From positions 476,001 to 540,000 of the forward strand of contig JAODUP010000555.1 of NCBI GenBank assembly GCA_025642065.1: a DNA stretch of 64,000 bases. Direction: 5' to 3'. Below the pieces are notes generated by a model that did not search any database, was not told the origin of the DNA, and saw only the letters and a program-made list of their open reading frames with translations. Positions 23,591 to 37,670 of the stretch are shown piece after piece; within the stretch, counting starts at the first letter, position 1, and each line of letters begins with the position of its first letter. A program made the translations under genes and the position numbers. The stretch comes from Paralvinella palmiformis (taxonomy: Eukaryota > Annelida > Polychaeta > Terebellida > Alvinellidae).

Positions 23591-23835
23591 TTTTTATTGA
23601 GTGGCTGTTGTTTTTAATAACCTCCTCCCCCGTCCCCACTCTGACTCACAGTGGAGCAGAATGGAAACATGTAGTTGAAATACCATGAGCATCAGCATTC
23701 AGGGTGAGGGTGGTTGCTCACTGCTAGAGTGTATTACATCTACTGGGAATCTTTCACATCCCCATTTTTATTTAATTCAGTGGCGACAGCAGTGCTCATC
23801 ATTTAACATGGTCAGCCTCCCATGATGACACTTGT
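23590..23835 (-). repeat. SINE, family S2, partial
   Basis: GAGTGGCTG..., CCTCCTCCCCC, ACTCACAGTGGAGCAG, GGGTGAGGGTGGTTGCTCAC, TCAGTGGCGACAGCAGTG, ATTTAACATGGTCAGCC: an older, diverged S2 copy directly upstream of a young one. Confidence 0.6.
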
Positions 23836-23976
23836 TGAATGAGCATCATAATATTTTGGATATAAATGGATGGCCACATTGCTACAATGTTTGATGACAA
23901 TAGAGACAATTTAACATTAAATGTACTATAGTTTCATTATACACTAATTTAAATTTGATTATAGCTCAATTTAATG

Positions 23977-24340
23977 GTTTTGGTTTTGTTGTTCGGGGAG
24001 AATCCCCAGGCTGTCGCTTAATCAGCACAGCCTCTATGTTGGAGTGGTTGAGAAACCTCCTCCCCCACCACTCACAGGGGAGCAGTACGGAAAGATGAAG
24101 CCGAAATACCCTGAGGGTGGTCACTGCCAGAGTGTTTTATGTTCTCGGGGGCTCTTTAACGTCCCCCTTTATTTTAAATAATTCAGTGGAGACGGCAGCG
24201 CCATTTAACGTGGTCAGCCACCCACGATGTAGTGAGCTGAGAAATTAATCCCTGGAAAAGTTTCGACCTCTTGCGGGGTTCGAACCTGCGACGTTGGCAC
24301 CAAGTGCCGGGTGCTTAACCACTAGGCCACCGGAGCTCAC
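23977..24340 (-). repeat. tRNA-derived SINE, family S2, near full length
   Basis: Sense (minus): GTGAGCTCCGGTGGCCTAGT, GGTTAAGCACCCGGCACTTG, B box GGTTCGAACCCC, then the S2 body to ...CCCCGAACAACAAAACC. Close to the 43.4-kb copy. Confidence 0.8.
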
Positions 24341-24544
24341 TTCAATTTAATAAACACAGTTAGACTATTTATCACAATTACAGTGTACTCTCTATTGTCA
24401 GAGTTGTGTTTGAGTTTTTTCCATTTCCAGTAGTATCAAGTAATCCTCCAATATCTTTATCTCTCTGTATGTGTGTCTTTCTGCAGGTATGTGTGTATGT
24501 TAAAGCGAGAGATACCTGCCTAACATGTCTTATTGCACAATTGT

Positions 24545-24930
24545 CATGAATACACTACAGGCATTCCAATGGTGCAATGGTTAGAGCAATCTGTTGCAAA
24601 CTTCCATGGTGTGGCTTTGAATCCACCCATACTTGCATGTGTGGGATTTATTTCCACTGAAACAGACACCCCTCAATTATATGTTCCATGTGTGACCAAC
24701 ACCAAGGCTAAATAACTCGCATCACAGATACACAAAATACGCACATGCTTAGCTTACAGGACCAAATAAACCAATAGCGGTCACAAAGAAATGGGAGAAT
24801 TACTAATGGAGTGTGTGATTCGTCACCGCAAGCATTCTATTTCTAGCTGTGATTCACATCACAGTAGCTCAGCTGTTAAAGAATTACTTATAACTGGCAG
24901 TTTGTTGGTTTCAACCCACTAACTTGCTGC
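24545..24930 (+). repeat. Two tRNA-like SINE heads (tentative)
   Basis: CAATGGTTAGAGCAATC with GGCTTTGAATCC (24568-24630), and CACAGTAGCTCAGCTGTTAA with GGTTTCAACCC (24860-24920), resemble A/B-box pairs. Bodies do not match the other families. Confidence 0.35.
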
Positions 24931-25097
24931 TGGTCCTTTTTGTGTCCTTGATGGTTTACTGAAACATAAATGAATACCAGATTTATCAATGATGATGATG
25001 TGTTGTTGTAGATGGTCATACTGGCATATCATACATACTGAGAGGAGGGAATGTAAATGGGTGACGTCATTAGTCCTGGCCACAACATGAACCGATA

Positions 25098-25374
25098 CAG
25101 GGTTCGCAGAGGTCCTTGAAAACCTGGAAAGTCTTGGAATTTGAAAATTTGGATTCCAGGCCTGGAATTTTTGTAGAGGTCCTTGAAAGTCCTGGAATTT
25201 GGACATATAGATCTATATATCTAATCATAAGCGTACAGGAATTCAGTCGTTACACTTCTTCCGAAATATGGATGTATCTTTGCGTGTTAAAAGTTCATGA
25301 ATTCATGAAAAGGTCCTTGAATTCGACATTGGAAAGTCCTGGAATCTGAGATGTCAAAATGTGTATGAACCCTG
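25098..25374. mobile_element. 277-bp TIR element built of GGTCCTTGAAAGTCCTGGAA repeats
   Basis: Ends CAGGGTTCGCA... and ...TGTATGAACCCTG form short terminal inverted repeats starting CAGGG, as in many hAT MITEs. The interior contains at least three dispersed copies of (A)GGTCCTTGAA-type and GGAAAGTCCTGGAAT-type motifs in the same orientation. No clear target duplication was found. Confidence 0.45.
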
Positions 25375-25645
25375 CAATATAAACGTGGATGACGTTAATG
25401 ACGACGACAAAAACTTGATGTTTGTAGAGAAACAATACTTATTATTCACAGTTATAATGTTATGGTATTTGAGAGAGAGCGAGATGGATGTTCTATGACA
25501 ATTGTACCCCATCCTTCATTATCACCTGTTTAGCACTTAAAGTAAGTCGAAAAAATACTATGGACAAGCCGATGTCATCATCAGAATATTCATTTGTGAA
25601 AATTTTAAACAAATTAAAATAGCTCGCTCACTCTTATATTTCAGG

Positions 25646-26649
25646 ATGGACGTTGATCGGGATGAGGTCGGAATGTCGCGAGGCATCCATCGCATGACCA
25701 GCGTCGACAGACCGCCGGGAGCAATACCGATTGGCGAGGATCAAGTGCTTAAGATTCAGTGGGATGTTATAAAGGAGTGGGAACCTGCAATTCATATGTA
25801 GGCAACATGATGGCAAATTACGATTAGAAATTAATCGCATTCCTTTAATCATGAAGTCACTACTGTATATATACCCATGTATATGCTGCACTCGTGCATA
25901 AGACGCACCAGGTTTTATGATCAATAAAACCCCCCATGGAATCGAGCCGACGTATAAGACGCATTAAAATCAGCAAATTTATTCAGAAACATTTCATTGA
26001 TTAGGTATCTTGAAATATTCACAATATAATATCATCTAAATATGTGTGTACGTGAATGAATCTTGTAAAACAAGCGTCTGATCCGTCTTGTCTAATCAAT
26101 TATCTCATTTTTAGGTGGCCATTCAGGATGGGTCCATGGATGGTTGGGACTGCAGCCGGAATGACTGGCCTCCTGTCCTTGAACTATGTACACAGGATCT
26201 TGAGACTGAGGGAATTTGCCAAATTTTCGGTGTTCGCTGCCACCGTGCCGATTCCGGCTTTCCTCACCATCATACTGAACACAACAATGGTCACAGAATC
26301 GATCATGCTCCAGAACACCCAGTGCCCCGTCTGTCTGGAGCTGCGAGCTGCAGCCATCCAGCTTGGTACGGGCTTCGTCCAGCCAGTTGGACTAGCTGTG
26401 TTCTCTACCATCATGGTGGCCAGTTCCAAGAAGTACTACCAGCTTCCACCCTGGCACCAGCCTTTAGCCATTGTTCGTGAACTACGCAAGATCATGCAGC
26501 CAATGCATGGACTGTTGACATTACTGGTCACCGTTAATCTCTTCACAGCGTTTAACGTAGCGCGATTTCAGATGGAGAAAATGCCGCTGATCATGGAGAA
26601 ACTCAGAAGTACAGGGATGTCGAAGCTGCATGTACATAATTTAAAATGA
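25646..26649 (+). CDS. TMEM126A: TMEM126A/B-type mitochondrial inner-membrane protein
   Basis: Model: join 25646-25797, 26115-26649; 228 aa. An acceptor (TATATTTCAG) precedes G-ATG. The intron is AT|GTAGGC to TTTTTAG|G, phase 2, joining ...EWEPAIHM and WPFRMGPWMVG. Hydrophobic stretches around GPWMVGTAAGMTGLLSLNYV, FSVFAATVPIPAFLTIIL, the GTGFVQPVGLAVFSTIMV block and MHGLLTLLVTVNLFTAF give four membrane segments. The mid-protein C-P-V-C pair (QCPVCLELR) matches the conserved C-x2-C of human TMEM126A, with a following GL-x-P landmark. Family knowledge: TMEM126A and B are inner-membrane factors in respiratory complex I assembly; invertebrates usually have one gene, so A versus B is not decided. 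At 228 aa it is longer than human TMEM126A (195). Convergent with WDR73: stops are 1.65 kb apart. Confidence 0.9.
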
Positions 26650-28301
26650 CACATACGACCAGTGGTTCCTTTTATTTATATTGAGGTTTGAATTTTCCGT
26701 TTAAAATGATTAACAATGGCAGGATGTATAGTACAAGTATGCAGTTTGTCACAGCTATAAGGTACCCGAAACTTCTGTCATTGTTAAATGTCATAGTTTT
26801 TTTGTCAAGTCCCGGTGGTGGAGTCCATGGATTACTTGAATTGCCATTTTTGTGACTTGCTTCAAATCCAGCTATGGAGGGGGGGGCGGGAATAAGACCC
26901 AGATCATGAATTCGCACTGAAAATTATTAAATTGGTGTTGTGGAAGTACTCCATTATTGCTTTTAAACTTAACTATATAACAATCCTTTGAAGAGGAAAA
27001 CATGTATATCAGACTGAATATTAACATACAGGATTTCAAAATCGAATTCCCTGTATTTTCCCTGTCTTATTTAAGAAATTTTCCCATTTATTGTGTGGAA
27101 AAAGTTGCATGTTGAATCATCTTTTTTTAGTAACATGGCCTCCATTCACTCCTAGTGCTACAAATTTGGAACAAAGGCAGAACAATAACGTCTTTTTCCA
27201 AATTTTAAAATTCCCCGTGGTTTCCCGCAGGGAAAACATTTCGTCATTTTCCCCGTGCTGTGGGTACCCCGTCAAATAGAGATGGTCAACTTATGTCTGA
27301 ATATTATATTTATTTGTACATGCATCTCCTATTTTTGAATGTGTGTGTGTGTTGTGTGAATGTTTGGCAGTTTTTCAGAATGATGTCTGAACACCATACA
27401 ATTCTCCATCACATTGTGTCAAGACGATAATATGCCGTGTTTTGCCTGTTTCTATGGCAACAGATAACAATGTAAATAAACGGTGAAAGCTATGTACGGT
27501 CTTTTACGATCGAAAGTTCGGACAATATAATAAATAGATGTGTACATTGCATTAACATTTAATAAATAATAAAATAATAAATATTTTCGGGTGCCATTTA
27601 CATTTAATTAGCCCGACTGTGTTTACCAATTCCACTTTTGTTATTTTTACCTGCACAGTCATCGACAGTAGATACTAACATACAGCACGTTCGGACAATA
27701 TATTGTCTTCATTTGTCAGTGACATCACTCTCATAATATATGTTTAGCAGCATTACATGATCGACATAATAGTTGATCAATATTTGACGGTACAAGTTAC
27801 ACCATTAAAAGAAGAAAAAGGCGACCGAGCAGATCGGAGACATTCCTGTTTTGTAGCTCATCCCGAATAGTTTATTTTCGTTGTCGATATTAGTCGGGTA
27901 CAGTTGCAGCAACCTCAGTTGTGACAGACCTCCACATACTAGAAAGTGGCCAATAATATTGGAATGTAACGGAGACCAAGTCAGAAATTTTGAAATGATT
28001 TAATTTCAGCACCAACGGTGACAATTTTTTGAAATGGTAACAACCATGTTATAATTTTTCAAGATATCTCTGTCTTGTATGACATGATTTATTTTTAAAC
28101 AGTCCACTTGTTGAAATAGTCACAGATGGATTGATACATTATTAAATTTGTGTTATTTGTGTATGGCAGATGAAGCACAGTGTTATAATGCCTGAGGCAG
28201 TGCCTCTACATATATCCATGCATACACATACACTAATAACAAGGATGATTTTTATTGCTATCATAAAAACCCATTTCTTATCATGGCTCCATACTATTCT
28301 G
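26650..28301. other. 3' intergenic region between convergent genes
   Basis: Holds the presumed 3'UTRs. AATAAA-type signals on the plus strand occur near 27474 and 27527. No coding frame is seen. Confidence 0.4.
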
Positions 28302-31300
28302 CTATGCAAAACTATACTTCCAAGCATGAAGGGATCCTTTATTATCTGATGAGATCACAAGCTGACTAACACTGGGATGCCAGGTGTGATCGCAGACTAG
28401 AGGCGTGTCATCTGGTTTGTGATTGCCAATCATGTGACCCTGATGTGTAAATGTACGTGATAAATGCCTGTCCTTTTGCGACACCTTGTAAACGTTCACA
28501 GAACCAGCATCTGGAAAGATCTCAGAAATAATATCTCAGAAAGCTCTCCCTAAAACACTAATTTGCGAATGTTCAAAAGTAGTAATTAATCAAATCAGGA
28601 AACACAATTAAATCATTTCCACGTTTTATAATTATTTTTACACTTTTACTTATTTTGAAGATAATTCTCAAAACGTGTTTATTTCTAGTTTTCTGCAAGA
28701 TGACGTGAGGAATATTACAAGAACACCACTTTATTATCATATAAATATGTGTCCAATGCTTTAAATATGGGGTACAATTAAAATATTTTATAGTCCAAGA
28801 TTACAATTGCACCACAGATGTACAATTACAAAGATTAAAAACTGAAACACGATTAAAAGAAATTTTGATAAAATAATTACAGTCACAGTGCTATTGTAAT
28901 TAATTAGTAATTACAGCAGCCTTCTAAATCAATACAACAGCATACTGAATACTCAATGAACAAATAATAAGACTTCTCATCGTAGGTCGTGTTATGGCAG
29001 GAGTTATATAAAACAAAATGTTCTATCACAGAACGTTATATACAGATATTTACAATATACCAAGGTAATTAAAAACCTGTTTACCTGACAACGAGAACGC
29101 ATCCAACTCGGTTGGCGAACACTGGAAGTTAGATGTGTTAAAAAGGTTAATAACATGTTAATAATATGTCTGTTGATTAAAAACAATTCTTGTCATATCT
29201 AAGTCAAGTCATCGACTACTTCAGACGTGTTTTATCAACATCAACCAGTAATGATCAAAACATTAGGATCATGTTAGGCCTGATCAAATTATTGAATTAC
29301 ATTCACTTTCTGAGGAAAACCATCCCCACTAATTATGTCCATTTGAGTTTAGCCTTGGCAGTTGGTTTGTTGGGAAATAAAGTAGGAGGGGGGGGGGGGC
29401 TCCCATGGCACCAAGCGGCGTCTCATCGGCATTGGAAACGAAAGTAGCTGGGTCTCTACTTGAGAGTACCCGGGTCAAATGACCGGGCCCCGGCTTCAAA
29501 CAAAACCACTGTCGTGGGAAACAAATCCCCAAAACACACGTATGTACTGGATTCGAACCCACAACCTGCAAGTTCGCAGCACAGTGCACCACGGAAATGC
29601 CCAATCTGGTCCACTCAAAGGTGTATATATCTTGTGAACGAGATGTTCTGTTTGACGAGCAATTTATTAAAGACAAAATTGTTGTAAAAGACCAGGCCAA
29701 TTTTTAACCATTCGTCTGTCACAAACAATCAACCACATACCGATGTTAGTTCAAAGACGACCATATCTCTAATGGATAAAACTTAAATCTAAGAAGGACG
29801 TCTCGACCTTCTCCAATCTGTCCCCTTTGACACCGACCATTTCACTCCTGGCAAAGAATGCTGTTACTACATAACTTTTATGTGTTAAACTGTTAACAAA
29901 GAAACTGAAATTGTGCCTCCAGGCACTGGTACTGTTTGTTTGTTTTGGTGTACTATTTGTTTGTTTACTTGTTTGTTTTGGTGTAATATTTGTTTCTTTA
30001 TTTATTTATTTTGGTGTACTATTCGTTTGTTTATTTGTTTGTTTTGGTGTACTATTTGTTTATTTTGGTGTACTATTTGTTTGTTTACTTGTTTATTTTG
30101 GTGTACTATTTGTTTGTTTACTTGTTTATTTGGGTGTACTATTTGTTTATTTTGGTGTACTATTTGTTTGTTTACTTGTTTATTTTGGTGTACTATTTGT
30201 TTGTTTATTTGTGTGTACTATTTGTTTATTTATTTGTTTATTTTGGTGTACTATTTGTTTGTTTACTTGTTTATTTGGGTGTACTATTTGTTTATTTATT
30301 TGTTTATTTTGGTGTACTATCTGTTTGTTTGTTTTGGTGTACTATTTGTTTGTTTATTTGTTTATTTTGGTGTACTATTTGTTTGTTTATTTTGGTGTAC
30401 TATTTGTTTATTTATTTGTTTATTTTGGTGTACTATTTGTTTGTTTACTTGTTTATTTTGGTGTACTATTTGTTTATTTATTTGTTAATTTTGGTGTACT
30501 ATCTGTTTGTTTGTTTTGGTGTACTATTTGTTTGTTTATTTGTTTATTTTGGTGTACTATTTGTTTGTTTATTTGTTTATTTTGGTGTACTATTTGTTTA
30601 TTTATTTGTTAATTTTGGTGTACTATCTGTTTGTTTGTTTTGGTGTACTATTTGTTTGTTTATTTGTTTATTTTGGTGTACTATTTGTTTGTTTATTTGT
30701 TTATTTTGGTGTACTATTTGTTTGTTTATTTGTTTATTTTGGTGTACTATTTGTTTGTTTGTTTATTTGTTTTGGTGTACTATTTGTTTGTTTATTTGTT
30801 TATTTTGGTGTACTATTTGTTTGTTTATTTGTTTATTTTGGTGTACTATTTGTTTGTTTACTTGTTTATTTTGGTGTACTATTTGTTTGTTTGTTTATTT
30901 GTTTTGGTGTACTATTTGTTTGTTTATTTGTTTATTTTGGTGTACTATTTGTTTGTTTTGGTGTACTATTTGTTTGTTTACTTGTTTATTTTGGTGTACT
31001 ATTTGTTTGTTTGTTTATTTGTTTTGGTGTACTATTTGTTTGTTTATTTGTTTATTTTGGTGTACTATTTGTTTGTTTATTTGTTTGTTTTGGTGTACTA
31101 TCTGTTTGTTTGTTTTGGTGTACTATTTGTTTGTTTATTTGTTTATTTTGGTGTACTATTTGTTTGTTTACTTGTTTATTTTGGTGTACTATTTGTTTGT
31201 TTGTTTATTTGTTTTGGTGTACTATTTGTTTGTTTATTTGTTTATTTTGGTGTACTATTTGTTTGTTTATTTGTTTGTTTTGGTGTACTATTTGTTTGTT

Positions 31301-34159
31301 TACTTGTTTATTTTGGTGTACTATTTGTTTGTTTGTTTATTTGTTTTGGTGTACTATTTGTTTGTTTATTTGTTTATTTTGGTGTACTATTTGTTTGTTT
31401 ATTTGTTTATTTTGGTGTACTATTTGTTTGTTTATTTGTTTGTTTTGGTGTACATACAGTATTTTTCGGCTTGACATCACCTGACCCAATTCTAGGCTAG
31501 AATTTGTAGCACATTAATATCAGCATATAAAAGCTCACCATTTCTTTGTTAGTTTTTTATATCTATATTTCATATATGAGCTCCACTGTTCTAAGGACTT
31601 TTCTTATATCTTATTTGAGATAATGGTCTCACTAGTTGGATCCTATCCCCCCCCCCCCCAACTCCATAATGGACCTGTATAGTTTGGTGATGTGACCAAT
31701 TCTTGTTTTAAGTTTCCCAAGTAGAACTCATTCATACAAACACATTAAAGAAGAAATTGTGTTAATATCTTCATTACTTTTTGAGATATACCTTTCGGAA
31801 ATTTAATATGAACGCAAAAGTCTGTCTCGAAGTGTGAATGGACCATTTTTAAACAACCATCAACCACACAAATACTTAGATACAAGCTTCAGTGTCTGAG
31901 ATTCATTTGATTGATACTAGAATACCATAAAAACAGATACATTCTGAAAGAATGGTAACTAGTTTAGAAATCTCATGAAGTTAAAATGTGGGAAAAACAT
32001 TATACAGTGTATAGTTTGGTGATGTGACCAACTCCCAGGGGTGTATATTGATTTATGGATAATGGTCTCGCCAGTTGTCTCTTAGACTATCTCTCTCCCC
32101 CCTTCTCTGATTGTGGGCCTGTACAGTTTGAGGAATTCGAACCCAGGTTCTGGTGATTTCTAGCTACACAACAACTGACACATTGCTATGTTCAGTAGTG
32201 TTGAAAGCATGCGCTGTCAATTAGTTTTCAGTACAAACACCATCAAATATGGTGCTTCAAGAACTAAGGTTAAGGACACTAAGAACTAAGGTTAAGGACA
32301 CTGACTGGTAGTTTATCAAAATCTTCTCATCAGAACAGAATCGCTGATCTTGTTGACATAAGGAAAAACTAGGACTCGACCAATAACCGGTTCATACTTG
32401 AAGTAATATTATTTGTACAGCACCTTTGAATGGCTCCTGCTACTGCTAGTAAGGACGCTTTATTAAATATACATTATTATTATAATCAGAGTCGGTGTTT
32501 TGTTTAGCTTTCGAACTGGTCACATCTGGGATATGTGTCTCAGGGGTGACTCGCTGGGGAACCATCTCCACATCGAACATATTGCTCGTGGCCTGCTACG
32601 AAATGAAATAAGATGGTCAGGAGATGAAAGAACCCTCAAAAACACCTAACCGAATTGGAAACATATTCTACAGTATAATATCAAGTTGGATACGATGAGT
32701 TATTGTGGGTTGTGTGTCTATATCTAGTGGTTAGAATGCTATTCCACCCATGGGCGAAGCTGATATGAACACAGCAACGTATAGTGTAAAGGCATTAATT
32801 CTCTACGTGTATGAACTGAAAAGTAAAGCCCTCGGGTTGCCAGGGCTGACTCTGACTAAAAAATTGGCTTAAAATGTCACCTTTATTTTCAGATGCTGAC
32901 CATCACAACTCGTATTTAAGAAAAATTCTTCTATCGTACCCTGATGATAGACGACCACACGTTTATCTGTACACACCGTGTAGATATCAGAGGTTAGAGA
33001 AGAGACACACATAGAACATGGATTCTCTGACCTGAAATGATACAAATATCACATGATAATAATATTTGTTTGGCATTTAATCTCCAGATGGCGTCCATAA
33101 GTAAATATACAACAAGACTGAGAATGCTGAAAAGGAATGTCCAAATTATAGCTGACAAATGACGCTTCTGGATAATAAAAAATAATAAACCACACAATAC
33201 AACAAATGAAATTTACTATTTAATTAGGCTTTGAAGGGTAATAAGAAATTATCAATAATCTATATATTATTATATTATCTGATACATAAACTCTCACCTA
33301 CATCTAAGTCTCGGTGATGAAACACAAAATTTTCAAAAAATCCTCAATATTTTTATCAACTGTGGAACCTATGGAACATTTTCTGCTGAGTTAATATCCG
33401 GATTTCCGGATAAATCCGGTAAAGTTTCATCAGTGAAGCCTAAATTTTGATAACGATGCAATATTTTTTAAACAATTAAGCTAACTTGAAATTAATTCAT
33501 TCTTTAACATTAACACTATTTAAATCGATATGAAAATGCCTGATTCTCAACAAATTAAAAATGAAAAGAATGTCTTGGGATCATCTCTGAAAACCAGTTT
33601 ATATCCAAGATATAATACTGTTGACATAAAAATGGTATTCCTCAACAAATAAACCCAGAAAAACCTTAAGAGCGTTTCAGTTATGGCTCGTGAACGCACA
33701 CTAAAACACACGCACACACACAAACATCCATAAACCTATACAGGTCTATTACATCTGGGTGCCTCATCACTTGTGGGTCCCAAACTGCAATTTTTCAAAC
33801 AGTTGAATATATTCATTGATGCTGACTCATTGATAAACCACATGTAATCTGCATGTGCACGTAAAAATATATAACTTGATCACTGACATTAACTTTCTTG
33901 CATTCATGAAAGGGTGAGTTTTGAAATAGATTTGACACTTGCGATATGTTTTTCTTTCAGGATATATACATGTATGATGGCACTGACTCAGAGTACTAAG
34001 TATATAAACCATTTCATGGATGTTATGTCTGTGTGACTCATCAGTCAACAGGACACAGACCAGCTGCTTTACAAGTTTGGTGAATACATTCATACTGGCC
34101 TATGAGCTGGATGTAAGATGCACATGCGGGTAGAATACATCAAACATTCATGGTCTCTG

Positions 34160-34193
<34 letters not shown>

Positions 34194-35387
34194 TGACTAG
34201 GTGGTGTTCACTCTAATTATTGTTGGTACATCTGACAGTTTTGGGTTTAATGTATATTGTATGGTTAAGCACAGACTCCCAGTGTGTGTGTGTGTGTGTG
34301 TATGCGCGCAGCCATACACACAACATTAACCAGTCTGTAATATTTAGATCTTCTACCTGCTTTTGTCACCTGCCAACAATGATACCAGCTCCGGTTTCAT
34401 TCTTACGTCCAGTGAGTACAAGGATCCAGAACATGTTGAGCATAAGACAAGAACGTGTGGATCAATCCACGACAATCCCACCAACATGTCTGTCATCTTC
34501 AACTCTGTTATAACAAAAATAAATAAAACATGACAAACATAATCATCATATCTTTCCAGGTGTGTGTGTGTGGGGGGGGGTTGTCTCAAAAATTGAAGAA
34601 TGGATGGAGAATTGATAAATATAAGATGGCATAAAAATTAAAATATAAAACTTTGTGCGAAACTGCTGGTATGTAGCTGTCAACAACGGTCCTAAAATTT
34701 CCTTTATTAACACTTAATACACATTAAAAGTAAGCCCTATATCATACAAGTTAAATAAAAGTAGGTGAGTTTTTGTGACTTTTCTAGGTTAATTTATTTC
34801 TAAACCCAACTTATTCACTCCAAACAAACAATTAATGCAGAAAGGTCTTACTCACCTTTTGTTTCGTAAGTGATTTGACTCTGATCAATGTCAAGGACAC
34901 AGATGTCGTTGCCACGACTACCAAAGGCTACTTCAGCTTCGACATTATCGGCCGACCTAGATAGAGCCAAACGCGCTGGTTCTGTATCTGTGTCAAGGAC
35001 AAAGGTTACAGTCCACAAGATCATATCGTGATGACGATGATGATCGGTGATTTACGGCCACATTTGTTCACATGGTCAGCTAAATGGGCCGAGTGACCTC
35101 CAAGGATAATGAGGCGAAGTCAAAGATGAATCAACCTTCAGATATGCCCACACCAGGATTCGAACACGAGTGGTAGTGATCTGTGGTCTAACACCCTACC
35201 GATAGACCATGGAGGCGCCCACACACAAGATCATATCACAAGATAATTTTATACATGTGGGTAATTAGCATATTATTTAGATTTTAGCCAGTGATTCATC
35301 CAATAAAAAGGATATGAAGCTGGAACAATATTTTTGATGTAAGCCTCTTCACGGATCATTCCTGAAACAAGAACAGATTATGTTATA

Positions 35388-35425
<38 letters not shown>

Positions 35426-37637
35426 CTATGTAGTTCAGTGGTGATTTACATTAAAATCAAATGGATAAGATTACCAGATGAGGCGTTAAAAATATGCAGA
35501 CATTTTAAATTAAAGACAATCCAAAATTAAAAAGGTGAGTCTTACTATTTTACAATTATCTATTTACCGACAGTGTCTTAGTTTGTCTGGGAGATGATTC
35601 CATAATCTGGATGCTGCACAGTAAAATGATTGTTGACCAAATGTCTTAAAGGCGACGGGAAAAGATAGTTAACATTTCGAAAAATAAATATAACGTAACA
35701 AACAATTATTTTATTCCCTATTAGATTCTAAACACCAGTTATCATATTTCCATTAAAATGTTCCCTAAATCCTTATTTTCCTAACTTTCACGAGCCATTG
35801 CTAGTGTGTACTACATACACTAAGGATTATCATGTGACGTCATCTTTGCCAAACATCACATAGTGCCACAGCTTTATTTACACTTGACAGACAAACTGTA
35901 AGATTCCGATGAACGTTTTGACATTTTCAGGGATATCAAGCCCTATAACTTTGAACCAGGCAGTAAAAAGGATCACAGCCAGTATTGATTGTGAGGAATT
36001 ATCTGTAGCAGGTGCAGACATGCATCTAGAGCAGCCACCTGTGGCACCGACACCCAGCCCACAACAAGAGTTGGATTGGCGTGTATTTGTTTGTGTTGGT
36101 ATAAGCTTAATTGATAAGTCAATACACCAGGCCTGAATGCGAATATTTCCCTCTTCCTATCACATAATGTCATTTAAAATAAACCGATATGTGTCTATAC
36201 ACGGCAGCCCGGTGGATGCATGGGGGCTCTCCCATATGTGGCCTATACAGGAATGTGCTGCCCTCGGTCAGTTGGTGGAACACCTACTAGACTTGTTTAA
36301 CAGTTTAGTAGTGTCTACAATACACAGCCATAGGAAACTTTGAGCAGGCCTAAGTAAATTTAAATTTTTTGGCGAATAAGGTAAATTCTACTTTATTCAC
36401 AGATGCATGAACTGGTGAAGGTCCAATAGTTTGCTCCCAAGATTACCCTATTATCGTTCATACTTACCCATTTTCTATTCAGTTTCATCACCAAACTACT
36501 GATTCATTTGTCCTTAGTATTACCCAGTTTGTCGAATATGTTTGGAATGACATCTGTGAGCCTGACACTCTTGATGTCATATCCAACTGATCGAGCCATA
36601 GACAGTGAAATAAGGAATATACGTGCCTCGAAATGGTAATTTAGCAAGTTGGCTTCCACGCCACTGTTTGTGTTTCGCAGCCAATTGCGCAAACGAATCT
36701 TGTTTTGGGGGAATTAATGCATACTCCATCCACTGGCAGATCCACTTGCACAATTATATACAGCACAATACACCATTTTACACATTTAACGATGATAATA
36801 TAAAACACGCAACACAGGTTAAACAAGGCCACATGGAGTGTTTGGCAAAGATGATGTCACATTCCGAAGTTTTCCGAAGATTCGTGATTAAAGTTGTGGC
36901 CATGTGAGATGCTAGCAAAGCAAGTTTTAAATCCACTCTAACTTTATTTTTAGGAAAAAATTTAAATATATCTCTGACTGAAATTGACTTTAATACATAA
37001 CACTAACATTTGGACTAATTTGGGAAACCTTTTCCTGTGACCTTTAAGGCTAATACGCAGCATCAACAATAAGTATAAGACTGCAGCGTCCTGGTTGGAT
37101 GATACAACTGCAGCATGTTGCGGATATTAAAATCAATACTGAATCAAACTGGAAGCCAACGCAGGGTGTTAGGTACGGGTTTGACATGTACATATCAGCC
37201 CGTCCTTGACACAATTCTGACTACTAAAGTTTGCAGTAGTTGACTCAATTTTAAATAGAAGCATCCGGATGGTGATGCAGATTTTAAAGAATAGTCAGCC
37301 CAAGCTAGTCAAAACATTCACCACAGACAAGTAAAAAAACAGGATCCATTCTTGCCACCTGGCTGCACACTGATTAAATATCCAGGGGATAAAGAACCCA
37401 GTTATCATCACTGCAAAGTCTGGATCTGATACTCATACTTGAATCCTGCAGATGTCTGAGTGAGTGAATGATTTGTTTAGACTCATCACTAGTCACACCT
37501 GAGACATTTAACTGACAGAGGCTATTATTATCTATTGAAACATCCCCAAAAAGACAGGTACAACTTGGCTTCAACTGTGTGGCCTACCATAGCTCTTCTC
37601 AGGATATATTTATAACATGGTTAATTTGATAATCATG

Positions 37638-37670
<33 letters not shown>

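Noticed and set aside
29911..31500. Four overlapping long hydrophobic open frames (up to 494 codons)
   Set aside because: They are readings of a minisatellite without stops in any of three frames; no start context, splice signals or family similarity.
32500..32605. Minus-strand open segment QATSNMFDVEMVPQRVT... as a WDR73 exon
   Set aside because: It does not resemble a WD blade and sits beside a repeat tail; the 37-nt exon at 29085-29121 fits both phases and the length of the human alignment.
36504..36692. Minus-strand frame ending SVRLTDVIPNIFDKLG before a GTAATA as a WDR73 exon
   Set aside because: The WDR73 model is complete without it and its phase does not fit; it lies inside the 35645-37048 transposon.
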